From NCBI GenBank assembly GCA_937871785.1, contig CALMON010000145.1, positions 1-35,971 of the forward strand: a DNA stretch of 35,971 nt, in the 5' to 3' direction. Both the position numbers and the translations under genes were made by a program. The DNA comes from an uncultured Granulicella sp. GTDB lineage: Bacteria > Acidobacteriota > Terriglobia > Terriglobales > Acidobacteriaceae. The notes under the pieces were generated by a model. It made no database searches and was not told where the DNA came from. It saw nothing but the letters and a program-made list of their open reading frames with translations. Below, in pieces: positions 34,598 through 35,971 of this stretch. Position 1 is the first letter of the stretch; every line of letters starts with the position of its first letter.

Positions 34598-35659
34598 ATG
34601 AACAAGACAGAACAGCCCATCGACTACAAATCCGCCGGTGTCGATATTGAAGCCGGCAACGAGGCCGTGCGCCGCATCGCCGCGCACGCCCGCCGCACAC
34701 ATTCGACCGCGGTGCTTACGGGGCTGGGCTCGTTCGGCACGCTGTTCAGCCTGCAAGACGCGCTTGCGGGCATGGCCGATCCTGTGATGGTGCAAAGCAC
34801 CGACGGCGTCGGCACCAAGACCAAAGTCGCGGTGATGGCTGGCCGCTATGAAGGTCTGGGGCGCGACCTCGTCGCCGCCGTGGCCGGGGACATCGCCGTA
34901 ATGGGAGCGCGGCCGCTCACCTTTCTCGACTATATCGGCCTGCACAAAACAGACCCAGCCATCGTCGAAGAACTCGTTCGCGGCATGAGCGCGGCGTGCC
35001 TTGAAGCCGGTATGTCGCTGGTTGGCGGGGAAACGGCCGAGATGCCCGCCGTATATGCCGAAGGCGATCTCGACGTGGTCGGCTTCGTGACCGGAGTCGC
35101 CGATCGCTCGCAACTCATCGACGGAAGCACCATCGCCCACGGCGACATCGTGTACGGCGTCGCGTCCACGGGCCTCCATACCAATGGCTGGTCGCTCGCG
35201 CGCAAACTCCTGTTTGAGCGAGCCGGCTTCAGCATCAACGACCGGCCAGTCGAGCTTGGCGGCCGCGAGCTGGCGGATGTACTGCTTGAGCCGCATGCGA
35301 ATTACGTGATGCCCATTCGCCGCGCGCTTGACGCCGGACTCCCCCTCAAGGGCATGGCCCACATCACCGGCGGAGGCCTGATCGAAAACGTACCGCGCAT
35401 CCTGCCGGCCGGTCTGGGCGTCGTCATCGATCCCGAAGCGTGGGAGCCGCAGCCCATTTTCGGCCTGTTGCAGCAACTCGGTAGCATCGGCCGCGAAGAA
35501 ATGCACCGCGTCTTCAACATGGGTGTCGGCCTGGCCGTCATTGCTCCCCTCGGCCTGCGCGAGCGGCTCGCCGCGCAGATGGCTCCATTTGCCGTCTGGG
35601 AAATCGGACACATCGACAACACCGTCACGGAAACCCTGCTGCAAACGGAGCCTGTATGA
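34598..35659 (+). CDS. purM: Phosphoribosylformylglycinamidine cyclo-ligase (AIR synthetase)
   Basis: The protein has 353 residues. The ATG at 34598 is two bases after the purL stop, with GGGTGGG a few bases upstream; an in-frame upstream ATG inside purL is less likely. YKSAGVDIEAGNEAV, STDGVGTKTKVA, LVGGETAEMPAVY, GVASTGLHTNGWSLAR and AHITGGGLIENVPRIL are all family motifs. It closes FGAM to AIR with ATP, using the product of PurL encoded just before. The stop shares ATGA with purC. Confidence 0.96.
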   Translation: MNKTEQPIDYKSAGVDIEAGNEAVRRIAAHARRTHSTAVLTGLGSFGTLFSLQDALAGMADPVMVQSTDGVGTKTKVAVMAGRYEGLGRDLVAAVAGDIAVMGARPLTFLDYIGLHKTDPAIVEELVRGMSAACLEAGMSLVGGETAEMPAVYAEGDLDVVGFVTGVADRSQLIDGSTIAHGDIVYGVASTGLHTNGWSLARKLLFERAGFSINDRPVELGGRELADVLLEPHANYVMPIRRALDAGLPLKGMAHITGGGLIENVPRILPAGLGVVIDPEAWEPQPIFGLLQQLGSIGREEMHRVFNMGVGLAVIAPLGLRERLAAQMAPFAVWEIGHIDNTVTETLLQTEPV

Positions 35660-35971
35660 TCGAGCGCGGCGCGTTGTTGCAAGCTATCCCGCATTGCCTC
35701 ACGCAAACGGATCTCCCGTTCGGCCGCAAGTACGCGGGCAAGGTGCGCGACACCTACGACCTCGCTTCTTATGACGCCACCGACCGCCTGCTGCTCATCA
35801 CGACCGACCGCCAAAGCGGCTTCGACCGCCTGCTCGGCGCAATCCCGTACAAGGGCCAGGTGCTCAACCAGACGTCGCTGTTCTGGTTTCGCGCCACCGC
35901 CGGCATCGTCGCGAATCATGTGCTCGGCAGCCCCCACGCGAACGCACTGCTGGCCCGGAAGTGCCGCGTGC
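35656..35971 (+). CDS. purC: SAICAR synthetase, N-terminal part (cut by window end)
   Basis: The frame opens at ATG 35656, overlapping the purM stop, and stays open for 105 codons to the window edge. [45 protein letters not shown] and [10 protein letters not shown] match the start of SAICAR synthetase. It joins CAIR and aspartate with ATP. The usual DRxSAFD motif reads DRQSGFD here. The rest of the protein is outside the window. Confidence 0.92.
   Translation, partial: MIERGALLQAIPHCLTQTDLPFGRKYAGKVRDTYDLASYDATDRLLLITTDRQSGFDRLLGAIPYKGQVLNQTSLFWFRATAGIVANHVLGSPHANALLARKCRV

Overview
The window looks like chromosomal DNA of an Acidobacteriota bacterium, probably of the Terriglobia/Acidobacteriaceae type. 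The evidence is high GC content, a secreted protein that reads as the VWFA-related domain family typical of Acidobacteria, a YpdA-type thiol reductase, and an overall soil-heterotroph gene set. The assignment is by recognition only; no rRNA, tRNA, CRISPR array, insertion sequence or phage gene was seen.

Layout. Bases 1-2363 (minus) are most of a DUF2339 polytopic membrane protein whose C-terminus lies outside the window. Bases 2488-4086 (plus) hold two orphan response regulators, one a receiver-HPt fusion and one of NarL/LuxR type. A 323-base gap with a 29-base palindrome leads to a ypdA-like flavoprotein (4410-5450). Bases 5467-7921 (minus) carry a drug/lipid-type ABC exporter (ATPase and permease) plus a small membrane protein. 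They are followed by an 86-residue conserved-looking small protein, a membrane diguanylate cyclase, a secreted VWFA-like protein and a divergent DHA2-type efflux pump (to 12881). Bases 12908-16108 (minus) are a compact cassette: FkbH-like HAD/acyltransferase, acyl carrier protein, MaoC hydratase and SDR. Bases 16321-23976 (minus) are an operon for an exported M1 aminopeptidase, hydantoinase/oxoprolinase subunits A and B and an MFS carrier, with every stop overlapping the next start by four bases. Bases 24169-28983 (minus) are the pyrimidine operon pyrD-E-F-C-B. Bases 29222-35971 (plus) are the purine operon purF-L-M-C, with purC cut by the window end.

How the genes fit together. The right third is a divergent nucleotide-synthesis superlocus. 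It makes UMP precursors to the left and takes PRPP to AIR and then SAICAR to the right, from a shared 238-base control region. PurF and PyrE both consume PRPP. The middle is peptide or cyclic-amide scavenging beside an orphan carrier-protein cassette that probably makes a small hydroxy-acyl unit.

The most unusual signals are these. (i) A recurrent leaderless start architecture, TANNNT, exactly six bases, then ATG, stands before four unrelated genes that lack a Shine-Dalgarno sequence. (ii) The MFS carrier probably starts at a CTG codon. (iii) A heptanucleotide repeat occurs both between genes and inside purL, where it coincides with an apparent insertion of about 10 residues. (iv) A Thr replaces the Cys expected next to the FAD-binding motif of YpdA.
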